DNA from: Chryseobacterium culicis
GTDB lineage: Bacteria; Bacteroidota; Bacteroidia; Flavobacteriales; Weeksellaceae
NCBI RefSeq assembly: GCF_002979755.1
Contig: NZ_PCPP01000003.1
Span: 186,001-250,000, forward strand
Length of the DNA: 64,000 bases
Reading direction: 5' to 3'
Shown here: piece by piece, positions 1 through 7,135 of the stretch
Position numbering within the stretch: the first letter of the stretch is position 1
How the letters are laid out: every line of letters begins with the position of its first letter
Notes under the pieces: generated by a model
Database searches by the model: none
What the model was told of the DNA's origin: nothing
The model's input: the letters and a program-made list of their open reading frames with translations, nothing else
Position numbers and translations under genes: made by a program

Positions 1-453
1 TCTCAATTTTAAAATCACAGGACTGCCATCTTTCAAAACAGCTTTATACACCTGAGCAATGGAAGCTGTAGCCAACGGTTCTTTCTGAATTTCCAGGAAA
101 TAATCTTTCACGGAAATATTAAACTCACTTTCCAGCGCTTCTTCTACGTCCATATCTACTGTTTCCACTTTATCCTGAAGCTTCTGCAGCTCCTGGATCA
201 GTTCCGGCGGTAAAAGATCTTCCCTGTTACTGAATGTCTGGCCAAGCTTTACAAAGGTAGGCCCCAGTTCCTCAAGAGCCAGTCTTATTCTTTCGTAAAC
301 GGTTCCTTTTGAAATAATTTCATCCGAATTGGCAGTTTCTTCCTGCTTATTCCCTCCATTCATCCTTGCCAGCATATCTTTGAATCCATATTTACTCAGT
401 ACGGAAATCAGTCTTGCGGATCTTTTCAGTTTTCTTTGCGGCTTGTCAAACAT
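1..453 (-). CDS. ABC1/UbiB-family protein kinase-like protein (N-terminal part)
   Basis: The minus-strand frame opens at ATG 453 and runs off the left edge, so only about 151 N-terminal residues are present. It begins MFDKPQRKLKRSARLISVL, contains LGPTFVKLGQTFSNREDLLP, and reaches the ATASIAQVYKA-LKDG stretch, which is the alanine-rich nucleotide loop (A-x-A-S-I-A-Q-V) typical of the ABC1/AarF/UbiB atypical kinases. Family members act in ubiquinone or menaquinone metabolism or lipid homeostasis, usually at the membrane; the exact role here is unknown. The catalytic part lies outside the window. The family call is secure. Confidence 0.9.
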   Translation of the reverse strand, partial: MFDKPQRKLKRSARLISVLSKYGFKDMLARMNGGNKQEETANSDEIISKGTVYERIRLALEELGPTFVKLGQTFSNREDLLPPELIQELQKLQDKVETVDMDVEEALESEFNISVKDYFLEIQKEPLATASIAQVYKAVLKDGSPVILKLR

Positions 454-619
454 AGTCTATCAATAGTAAGTGCAATTTACTCCAAAAATTGTTCCTTTAT
501 GAAAAGAATTATCATAGCAATATCAAGACATTAAATTAAAAACAATAACATATAATCAATATTTTAAAGAATTAAATACACCAATAATCACTAAAAAATT
601 CATATATCATAAAAATTAA

Positions 620-627
620 TATATTTA
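620..627 (+). promoter_or_regulatory. Possible -7 box upstream of the Cys-rich peptides
   Basis: TATATTTA lies 36 bases before the first peptide gene. It differs from the Bacteroidota -7 consensus TAnnTTTG at the last base only. No clear -33 TTTG was found, so the call is tentative. Confidence 0.35.
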
Positions 628-663
628 CAGCGTACAAATAAAACAAACCAAAAGTATTAGAAC

Positions 664-828
664 ATGAAAAATTTACGTAACAACAAACTTTCAAGAGAGC
701 AATTAAAAGGAATTGCAGGAAACGGAATCATTATCGGAAACTGTTCCAACCAGTGCTGTCCTACAGACGGAAGACCAAAATGTCCAAGACTGATCTGCCC
801 TGCAGTGGTATGTCCTGAGTACATGTAA
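664..828 (+). CDS. Cys-rich leader peptide, bacteriocin-like / natural-product precursor (copy 1)
   Basis: A 54-residue protein. The charged N-terminal leader MKNLRNNKLSREQLKGIAGN resembles the 'LSRE-LK-I-GG' leaders of Bacteroidota natural-product precursors, although GG is replaced by GN. The core holds six cysteines (C27, C31, C32, C40, C45, C50) and ends in three tandem pentapeptides CPRLI-CPAVV-CPEYM. A paralogue with identical Cys spacing follows 80 bases downstream. No modifying enzyme, C39 peptidase or transporter is near, so this is an orphan precursor if it is one. It could be a disulfide-rich secreted peptide or a metal binder instead. The ORF is convincing because both copies keep the same frame and motif; the function is not known. 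Confidence 0.8.
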   Translation: MKNLRNNKLSREQLKGIAGNGIIIGNCSNQCCPTDGRPKCPRLICPAVVCPEYM

Positions 829-908
829 TTTACTCTAATAAATAACAATAAAAGTGATAAAAATTAGCTTTTATTGTACACCATTACACTAATCAAAAAA
901 TATTCAAA

Positions 909-1067
909 ATGAAAAATTTACGCAACAACAAACTTTCAAGAAAGCAATTAAAAGGGGTTATAGGAAGTATAGCCATCAACTGTACGTATGAGTGCTGTCC
1001 TACTGACGGAAGACCAACATGCCCATGGCTAATGTGTCCTGACGTAGTATGCCCAGAGTATATGTAA
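909..1067 (+). CDS. Cys-rich leader peptide, bacteriocin-like / natural-product precursor (copy 2)
   Basis: A 52-residue paralogue of the preceding gene. The leader (MKNLRNNKLSRKQLKGVIGS) is nearly identical at DNA level. The segment between leader and first cysteine is different (IAIN instead of GIIIGN). Six cysteines (C25, C29, C30, C38, C43, C48) keep the pattern C-x3-CC-x7-C-x4-C-x4-C. The CCPTDGRP block and the terminal CPxxx repeats (CPWLM-CPDVV-CPEYM) are conserved. A strong terminator lies 27 bases after the stop, so both copies are probably on one transcript. There is little Ser or Thr in the core, which argues against a lanthipeptide. Function unknown. Confidence 0.8.
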   Translation: MKNLRNNKLSRKQLKGVIGSIAINCTYECCPTDGRPTCPWLMCPDVVCPEYM

Positions 1068-1094
1068 GATTAGATTTTACACAGAACTATATAG

Positions 1095-1127
1095 TACCCG
1101 AAGAAATATTCTTTGGGTATTTTTTTT
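1095..1127 (+). terminator. Rho-independent terminator after the Cys-rich peptide pair
   Basis: An 11-bp stem (TACCCGAAGAA / TTCTTTGGGTA, one G-T pair) with a 3-base loop is followed by a run of eight T. Confidence 0.85.
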
Positions 1128-1302
1128 GCTTCAAAAAATGCCTATGTGTCAAAATTTATGGCACGTTATTTCTATCTAAAACAATAAAAAAACACATCTA
1201 AATATTTAATTATCAAACAATTACATAAAAACACTTTAAAACGAGAATTAAATTCATAATCATATTCAATTAACAACAAACCATTAATTTAATTACAACA
1301 CT

Positions 1303-1947
1303 ATGTTAAAAAAAATTATTTCAGCTGGTCTTATATTATCAGCAGTTGTGTTTACAACACAAGTAAAAGCTCAGGTAGCATCAGCTCATTCTATTGCGGA
1401 AGTAGCCACAAAAGAAATGAGTTATTTAGGCCTTACAGCATCGCAGGTGGGTAAAATTGAAGAAATCAATAAAACTACGGCAGATGCACTTATTGCTCTT
1501 GACAGCAAAGCCGGTGATAATAGCAGTTCCCAAAACAACAAAGTAATTGCTGATGAGTTTGTAGGTATCATTGCCCAGCGTCATCAGGCACTGGGACAAA
1601 TCCTTACCCCGGAACAGATGGCAGTGGTAAAACAGGACAGGGCAGAAAAGATTGCGCTTTTCAGAACATTACTGATGATCCCAATCCTGGATCTTACTGA
1701 AAAACAGGTTGAGCAAGCCTACGAGATCAACTTCAAAGGGGTTCAGGAAGTTCAGAAAGATTTTGGAAAGCGCCTCAATAAGAAAAATACAGGTCCTGCA
1801 GATGCTGACAGCAATAAGGCAAAAAAGGTTATTATCAGTGATTTTAAAGCACTGGATAAAGATTTTAAAAAGATCTTAAGTCCTGAACAATTTGAAGTTT
1901 ATAAAAACAATCAGGATTTAATTAGAGAATCGGCTAAGAAAGGATAG
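1303..1947 (+). CDS. Secreted helical protein with four LTxxQ-like elements
   Basis: A 214-residue protein with a signal peptide (MLKKIISAGLILSAVVFTTQVKAQ, cleavage after KAQ or nearby). The mature part is charged and helical and holds four related elements: LGLTASQVGKIEEI, ILTPEQMAVVKQDR, LDLTEKQVEQAYEI and ILSPEQFEVYKNN. They are arranged as two long-range repeats. The elements recall the LTxxQ signature of Spy/CpxP periplasmic proteins, so a periplasmic helical-hairpin fold is a reasonable guess. It stands alone, convergent with the nitrilase fusion. Function not established. Confidence 0.7.
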   Translation: MLKKIISAGLILSAVVFTTQVKAQVASAHSIAEVATKEMSYLGLTASQVGKIEEINKTTADALIALDSKAGDNSSSQNNKVIADEFVGIIAQRHQALGQILTPEQMAVVKQDRAEKIALFRTLLMIPILDLTEKQVEQAYEINFKGVQEVQKDFGKRLNKKNTGPADADSNKAKKVIISDFKALDKDFKKILSPEQFEVYKNNQDLIRESAKKG

Positions 1948-1969
1948 TTTAATCTGTTTGAATAATTAA

Positions 1970-1999
1970 AATTCCGGGGCAGCTAGCTGCCCCGGAATT
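1970..1999. terminator. Bidirectional terminator, perfect 30-bp palindrome
   Basis: AATTCCGGGGCAGCT is followed directly by its exact reverse complement, with T-rich or A-rich flanks on both sides. It sits between two convergent genes and would serve both. Confidence 0.9.
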
Positions 2000-2002
2000 A
2001 TT

Positions 2003-3511
2003 TTATTTAAGATAGGTATCATAGAGATCTCTTCTGCGGTCTTTCATCACCTGAACAGAGCCATTGTGATGAAGATCTTTTAAAAGGTTCAGATCTACGT
2101 CAACAATCAGAGTCATTTCTGTATTCGGAGTCGCTTCTCCTTTTACCGCATTAGACGGAAACGCAAAATCGGAAGGGGTAAATACGGCAGCCTGTCCGAA
2201 CTGAATGTCCATATTATTTACCTTGGGAAGGTTTCCTACACAACCGGCAATCGCTACATAACATTCATTTTCTATGGCTCTCGCAGCAGCACAGTGACGC
2301 ACTCTCATGTAAGCATTTTGGGTATCCGTCAGATAAGGAACGAATAAGATTTTCATGCCCTGATCCGCTAAAATCCTTGGTAATTCCGGGAATTCTACGT
2401 CATAGCAGATGACAAGACCTATTTTACCACAGTCAGTATCAAAAACTTTAATTTCATTTCCTCCTTTCATCCCATAGTATCTCTTTTCGTTCGGGGTAAT
2501 GTGAATTTTTCTGTATTCATCCATACGGCCGTCGCGGTGAAGAAGATAACTTACATTATATAAATCATTATTATCACTATCAAAAACGGGCATACTTCCG
2601 GAAATAATATTCACGTTGTAACTGATCGCCAGTTCTGAGATTTTTTCTTTGATCTGTTCAGTAAGTTTAGACAATTCTATCATACTGTCTCTTTCTGAAA
2701 GATTATTAAAAGGTGCCAGCAAAGGCGTGTTGAACAGTTCCGGGAAAAGCACAAAATCAGATTTATAATCTCCCATCACATTCACAAAGAATTCTACCTG
2801 TTCATAAAAGGCATCGATATCTTTGAAAGTCCTCATTTGCCACTGAACCAATCCAAGACGGATAATGCTGTCCTGCATCGTATTCGGTTTTCGGCTGTAA
2901 TAGATGTTATTCCATTGCAAAAGAACTGCATTTTCCCTGGAAGCTTCATCTTCCGGAAGGTACTTTTTCAGAATCTTTATCGGAAGAAAATTATTGGAAA
3001 GCTGGAAAGATAGTACCGGGTCATAGATCTCTTTATCTCTTACTTTTCGGATATAATTTCTTGCGGAAAGCTCGTGGCTGTATTTGTGATAATTCGGGAT
3101 TCTTCCTCCCAGAATAATGGATTTTAAGTTTAATAATTCACAAAGTTCTTTTCGGGCATCATACAACCTTCTTCCCAGACGGAGTTCACGAAATTCCGGA
3201 TCTACAAAAACTTCAATTCCGTAAAGGACATTTCCTGTTGAACTATGGGTATTGAACGTATAATTTCCCGTAATATCACTATAGGTATGATCATCCCCGA
3301 ATTCTTCGTAATTAACGATTATGGAAAGTGCCACAGCAGCCAGTTTCCCATCTACTGTAATACAAATCTGTCCATTAGGGAATATTTTTGTCAGTTTATC
3401 AATACTTTTTTTGGACCAAATGGACTCCGACATTTGCGGGTAGGCCCTTTTCATCGTTTCCGCCAGTTCATTATAATCCTGAAGGGTCAGGTTTCTTGTT
3501 TCTATTTGCAT
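2003..3511 (-). CDS. Bifunctional GNAT acetyltransferase / carbon-nitrogen hydrolase
   Basis: A 502-residue fusion. Residues 1-190 are GNAT-like: beta-strand segments with FVDPEFRELRLGRRLYDA near 102-119 as the acetyl-CoA binding loop. Residues 215-495 are a nitrilase-superfamily domain with the full Glu-Lys-Cys triad: E258 (VLFPELF), K335 (YRKIHITPNE) and C369 (GLVICYDVEFPE). The family hydrolyses or transfers amide groups; this fused form is widespread but its substrate is unknown. ATG 3511 is preceded by TAAATTTA, a weak -7 box. The gene is monocistronic and convergent with the LTxxQ-like gene. Fold calls are secure. Confidence 0.9.
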   Translation of the reverse strand: MQIETRNLTLQDYNELAETMKRAYPQMSESIWSKKSIDKLTKIFPNGQICITVDGKLAAVALSIIVNYEEFGDDHTYSDITGNYTFNTHSSTGNVLYGIEVFVDPEFRELRLGRRLYDARKELCELLNLKSIILGGRIPNYHKYSHELSARNYIRKVRDKEIYDPVLSFQLSNNFLPIKILKKYLPEDEASRENAVLLQWNNIYYSRKPNTMQDSIIRLGLVQWQMRTFKDIDAFYEQVEFFVNVMGDYKSDFVLFPELFNTPLLAPFNNLSERDSMIELSKLTEQIKEKISELAISYNVNIISGSMPVFDSDNNDLYNVSYLLHRDGRMDEYRKIHITPNEKRYYGMKGGNEIKVFDTDCGKIGLVICYDVEFPELPRILADQGMKILFVPYLTDTQNAYMRVRHCAAARAIENECYVAIAGCVGNLPKVNNMDIQFGQAAVFTPSDFAFPSNAVKGEATPNTEMTLIVDVDLNLLKDLHHNGSVQVMKDRRRDLYDTYLK

Positions 3512-3600
3512 TTGATGTAATTTTACTTAAATTTAGTGAAAATATTTTATTTAAATCCTTATATAAAAGTACTTTCCAACCATTTATATAAAAATTAACA

Positions 3601-3987
3601 GTGGATATTACCGAAACTTTACAAACAGCAGTTCATTCAAATAATTACTGGAAACATTCTGACTTCAGCTCTGTAATGGAGGTACTTTCATTTCATTATG
3701 ACCTTCATATAGAAATGGATACAGAAAAAATTACGGCTCTGCACTTAGGAAATAAGCCCATCGGATATATCTGTTTGAATTATCCTCTGATTTTTATAGA
3801 GAATCAATATGCTTTACAAGTAAAAAATCTTCTTCATACATTTCATGATATAGAATACATTATGGTCAATACTCTATCTCATCCATATCTATCTGTAGAT
3901 CCTGAGATTTATAATGCTTATTTTGATTTTATGGAAAACTTGAATGCTTTTTCTGCTGAAGATTTTTACTTTTACAATGTCGTTTAA
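3601..3987 (+). CDS. Hypothetical protein (GTG start)
   Basis: A 128-residue acidic protein beginning at GTG; an in-frame TAA twelve bases upstream limits the start, and the first internal ATG is at codon 26. It is rich in aromatic residues, with no signal peptide or membrane segment. No family was recognised. It is the first of four small genes of unknown function on the plus strand up to 5166. The moderate confidence reflects consistent coding character without homology. Confidence 0.6.
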   Translation: MDITETLQTAVHSNNYWKHSDFSSVMEVLSFHYDLHIEMDTEKITALHLGNKPIGYICLNYPLIFIENQYALQVKNLLHTFHDIEYIMVNTLSHPYLSVDPEIYNAYFDFMENLNAFSAEDFYFYNVV

Positions 3988-4020
3988 AAAAACAAATGAT
4001 GTTAATATTTTTATTAGCTA

Positions 4021-4308
4021 ATGAAACCATATGCATATGCATTAACCTTAATTATAAGTGTCACGATTATTTTTATTTTAAGAATTTTTTATGCAGACAC
4101 ATCAGTCAATGTTTCACATAATTTAAACTTGTTTTCAGTATCTGAAATAAAACCTCAGGAAGCAAAAAGTTTTATTTACTTTTATTTAATGGTGACAATG
4201 TTAGTAAATTATCTTATTTTCCATAAGCATATACTCTTTAAGCTGGTGTATTGTTTATTAATTAGCATGAATATTTTACTGATCATTTCTTCATTAAAAC
4301 AGTTTTAA
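4021..4308 (+). CDS. Small two- to three-TM membrane protein, paralogue A
   Basis: A 95-residue protein with a hydrophobic N-terminal helix (LTLIISVTIIFILRIF), a central loop containing NLNLFSVSEIK, then one or two hydrophobic helices ending in LLIISSLKQF. It is a close duplicate of the gene at 4885-5166, with near-identical first and last 30 residues. The pair flanks the 164-residue gene at 4367. This is a local tandem duplication; function unknown. Confidence 0.7.
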   Translation: MKPYAYALTLIISVTIIFILRIFYADTSVNVSHNLNLFSVSEIKPQEAKSFIYFYLMVTMLVNYLIFHKHILFKLVYCLLISMNILLIISSLKQF

Positions 4309-4366
4309 TAGATTTGATGAAAATACACTCAAAATTTAGAAAAAAAAGACAAATCAGTCAATTTAA

Positions 4367-4861
4367 ATGATGAAGAAAGCCTTCAAATACTTAATCATAG
4401 GTACAATAAGTATATTATTTTTTGTTTATATATTTCTACCGTTTGCTTCCAATTATATTGGCTGGTATGGTTATAGTAAATGGAAATACAGAATAGGTAC
4501 GGATAGCATACAAGAGTCCAAAAATAGACATGTTTTTGTAAAGCACCTGAATTATAAAATCATAGATTCTGCAGGTTTTAAAAATTTTCGTTTTATTCCT
4601 TATTTGGAAAAAGGATTTAAATTTGGCAAGCATTCATCAGAAGAAACCCAAATTATCCAAAACTCTTTATACCCATATAACATCTGCTATGAAAGGAATT
4701 TAAAGGACTCTATTGTTTTGCGTTTTACAGAAGATAGTGTGAAAAAATTAGACAGTTCAGATGTTGCTTGGGGATATTCAAAAACACCATATTTAAAAGA
4801 TACTCTTACCATGATTATTGAAGGACCTCGTCAACCTACCGGATTAATAAAAATTTGGTAG
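4367..4861 (+). CDS. Hypothetical membrane-anchored protein
   Basis: A 164-residue protein with one N-terminal membrane anchor (about residues 8-28) and a soluble, probably periplasmic, domain rich in Tyr, Lys and Asp. It begins with two adjacent ATG codons. It lies between the two duplicated small membrane-protein genes and its stop falls 24 bases before the second copy, suggesting co-transcription. No family was recognised. Confidence 0.65.
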   Translation: MMKKAFKYLIIGTISILFFVYIFLPFASNYIGWYGYSKWKYRIGTDSIQESKNRHVFVKHLNYKIIDSAGFKNFRFIPYLEKGFKFGKHSSEETQIIQNSLYPYNICYERNLKDSIVLRFTEDSVKKLDSSDVAWGYSKTPYLKDTLTMIIEGPRQPTGLIKIW

Positions 4862-4884
4862 GTAAAATTTCATATAATTTATCC

Positions 4885-5166
4885 ATGAAACCATATGCAT
4901 TAACCTTAATTATAAGTGTCACTATTATTTTTATTTTAAGATTTTTTTATCCTGACTCAATAATCAATCTTTCCCATAACGTAAACCTATTTTCAGTATC
5001 TGAAATAAAAGCTCAGGAAGTTAAAACCTTTGTTTATTTATATTTAGCCGGATTAGTATTTTTAAATTATCTTATCTTCCATAAGCGTATACTATTCAAG
5101 CTGATATATTGCTTGCTAATTGCTTTAAATATTTTACTGATCATTTCTTCATTAAAACAGTTTTAA
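4885..5166 (+). CDS. Small two- to three-TM membrane protein, paralogue B
   Basis: A 93-residue duplicate of the 4021-4308 product. ATG 4885 is chosen because it restores the shared start MKPYALTLIISVTIIFILR; an in-frame extension upstream to 4855 has no counterpart in copy A. The centre diverges (AGLVFLNYLIFHKRILFK against MVTMLVNYLIFHKHILFK) while both ends are conserved. Function unknown. Confidence 0.7.
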   Translation: MKPYALTLIISVTIIFILRFFYPDSIINLSHNVNLFSVSEIKAQEVKTFVYLYLAGLVFLNYLIFHKRILFKLIYCLLIALNILLIISSLKQF

Positions 5167-5172
5167 CAAAAA

Positions 5173-5199
5173 AAATCCCACCCAAAGCGGGCAGGATTT
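5173..5199 (-). terminator. Terminator between paralogue B and guaA
   Basis: AAATCC...GGATTT with an inner CCC/GGG stem. Read on the minus strand it ends in a T tract, suited to ending the guaA message; it may also serve the convergent plus-strand gene. Confidence 0.65.
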
Positions 5200-5222
5200 G
5201 TATTTAAAATTCAAGTCAAAAA

Positions 5223-6752
5223 TTATTCCCACTCAATAGTTGCAGGTGGTTTGCTTGAAATATCGTAAGCTACTCTGTTGATTCCTCTTACTTCGTTGAT
5301 GATTCTGCTGGAAACAGTATCCAAGAATTCGTAAGGAAGTCTGCTCCACGTTGCTGTCATAAAGTCGATGGTATTGGCAGAACGAACTACAGCTGTGTAT
5401 TCGTAAGTTCTTTCGTCTCCCATTACTCCTACAGATTTTACCGGAAGAAGCACTACAAATGCCTGAGATACTTTTTCGTAAAGGTCATTTTTGTATAATT
5501 CTTCGATGAAAATATCATCAGCTTCCTGAAGGATTCTTACTTTTTCAGCATCTACAGCGCCCAATACTCTGATTCCTAATCCAGGACCTGGGAAAGGGTG
5601 TCTGTATACCATGTGGTGAGGAATACCTAATTCTTCTCCTACTCTTCTTACTTCGTCCTTGAAAAGCTCTCTTAGAGGCTCTAATAATTCGAACTCCATA
5701 TCTTCAGGAAGTCCTCCAACGTTGTGGTGAGACTTGATTACTGCAGAGGGTCCGTTTACAGACTGGCTTTCGATAACATCCGGGTAAATAGTCCCTTGTG
5801 CAAGGAATTTAGCGCCTTCAATTTTGTGAGATTCTTCATCAAAAACATGGATAAATTCGTTTCCGATAATTTTTCTTTTTGCTTCAGGATCATCTACTCC
5901 GGCTAATTTAGTAAGGAATCTTTCCTGAGCATCTACCATTTTAATGTTCATATGGAAATGTTCTCCATACTGATCCATTACTTTTTTACCTTCATCTTTT
6001 CTCAATAATCCCGTATCTACGAAGATACAAGTCAACTGATCACCGATTGCTTTGTGGATCAAAACAGCGGCTACAGAAGAGTCTACTCCTCCTGAAAGAC
6101 CAAGGATTACTTTGTTGTCTCCTACTTTCTCACGGATTTCCTCTACTGTTTTTTCGATATAGTTCGTCAGTTTCCAGTTTTTCTCTGAGTTACAGATTCC
6201 GAAAACAAAGTTTTCAAGCATTTTTCCTCCTTCTTCAGTATGAGAAACTTCAGGGTGGAACTGAACGCAGAAGATTTTTTGATCTTCATTAGAAATGGAA
6301 GCAATTACTCCTGATTTTGCGTTTAATTCAAAGCCTGCAGGCAATTCTCCTACTTCGTCAAAGTGGCTCATCCAAACAACAGAGTTCTGAGTCACTCCTT
6401 TTAATAAAGAGCTTTCTTTAACGATCTCAAGGTTGGCTTTACCATATTCGCCTTTTTCGCCTTTGTTTACTTTTCCTCCTAAAAGGTGAGCAGTCATCTG
6501 CATCCCATAACAGATTCCCAAAACAGGAACTCCTTGTTCGTATAATTCTTTTTCAACCAGGTGAGCATTTTCTGCATTCACAGAACTTGGTCCACCGGAA
6601 AGGATAATTCCTTTTGGCTGTTTTGCTAAAATATCTTGTAATGGTGTATTGTAAGGCAAGATTTCAGAATATACACCCATCTCACGGATTCTTCTTCCGA
6701 TAAGTTGGTTGTACTGGGATCCGAAATCTAAAATAATAATACCGTTGTTCAT
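5223..6752 (-). CDS. guaA: GMP synthase (glutamine-hydrolysing)
   Basis: A 509-residue enzyme converting XMP to GMP with ATP and glutamine. The N-terminal class I glutamine amidotransferase domain has C81 (GICYGMQ) and the H166/E168 pair (QFHPEVSH). The ATP pyrophosphatase domain has the PP-loop SGGVDSS at 220-226, followed by the C-terminal GMP synthase domain (HPFPGPGLGIRVLG, ending in KPPATIEWE). The length is normal for the family. It is the last gene of the minus-strand purine block, 383 bases after purD; the gap is filled with repeats, so it may have its own promoter, although no TAnnTTTG box was seen just upstream. Confidence 0.98.
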   Translation of the reverse strand: MNNGIIILDFGSQYNQLIGRRIREMGVYSEILPYNTPLQDILAKQPKGIILSGGPSSVNAENAHLVEKELYEQGVPVLGICYGMQMTAHLLGGKVNKGEKGEYGKANLEIVKESSLLKGVTQNSVVWMSHFDEVGELPAGFELNAKSGVIASISNEDQKIFCVQFHPEVSHTEEGGKMLENFVFGICNSEKNWKLTNYIEKTVEEIREKVGDNKVILGLSGGVDSSVAAVLIHKAIGDQLTCIFVDTGLLRKDEGKKVMDQYGEHFHMNIKMVDAQERFLTKLAGVDDPEAKRKIIGNEFIHVFDEESHKIEGAKFLAQGTIYPDVIESQSVNGPSAVIKSHHNVGGLPEDMEFELLEPLRELFKDEVRRVGEELGIPHHMVYRHPFPGPGLGIRVLGAVDAEKVRILQEADDIFIEELYKNDLYEKVSQAFVVLLPVKSVGVMGDERTYEYTAVVRSANTIDFMTATWSRLPYEFLDTVSSRIINEVRGINRVAYDISSKPPATIEWE

Positions 6753-6830
6753 TTTGAATTATGATTTATAAATTATAAATAATGAGGATTCTTTTGATTA
6801 TTTAATTGTATTAGAGATTCACTGTACTTT

Positions 6831-6892
6831 TGTCATTCCGTAGGAATCTCAACAATAAGAGATATGGAAGGTTAGATTCCTACGGAATGACA
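6831..6892. repeat. Palindromic repeat with perfect 19-bp arms
   Basis: TGTCATTCCGTAGGAATCT and its exact reverse complement are separated by 24 bases. No T tract follows and no gene borders it closely, so it looks like a dispersed palindromic element rather than a terminator. Confidence 0.8.
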
Positions 6893-6950
6893 AAGCCTGG
6901 ATCATATCTGTTCATCAAAATATTCACTCAAAAACTGTTTCAGCAATTAT

Positions 6951-7025
6951 TTAGGTTTGGGCTAAAGCCCAATTCTATCACTATTTACTATAATCAATCG
7001 GGCTAAAGCCCGATCCTATTGATGG
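6951..7025 (+). repeat. GGGCTAAAGCCC repeat, copy 1
   Basis: Two hairpin-forming units, TTTGGGCTAAAGCCCAAT and ATCGGGCTAAAGCCCGAT, are followed by CCTATTGAT. Related copies in the same orientation lie at 13810-13876 and 14448-14516. The rest of the 383-base guaA-purD gap is AT-rich, with the 19-bp palindrome and the purD terminator. Confidence 0.85.
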
Positions 7026-7091
7026 AATATAAAACCTAAAAAAAATCTGCGGCTTATTGCTAAACCCTGTTGTTTATTCAAACGTTTTACA

Positions 7092-7124
7092 AAAAAAGAC
7101 TTGGAACAGCTCCAAATCTTTTTT
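7092..7124 (-). terminator. Terminator of purD
   Basis: AAAAAAGA-C-TTGGA ... TCCAA-A-TCTTTTTT hairpin, 12 bases past the purD stop, with a T tract on the minus strand. Confidence 0.75.
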
Positions 7125-7135
7125 CGTGATTTTTA

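Noticed and set aside
657..848. A 63-residue minus-strand ORF opposite the first Cys-rich peptide
   Set aside because: The plus-strand peptide is conserved in its paralogue; the minus frame is not, so it is a shadow.
3245..3591. Plus-strand ORFs inside and beyond the start of the GNAT-nitrilase gene
   Set aside because: Opposite a well-supported gene and without family features; treated as shadows.
6831..6892. The 19-bp palindrome as a guaA terminator or purine riboswitch
   Set aside because: It is upstream of guaA, has no T tract, and shows no conserved aptamer features that I could recognise.
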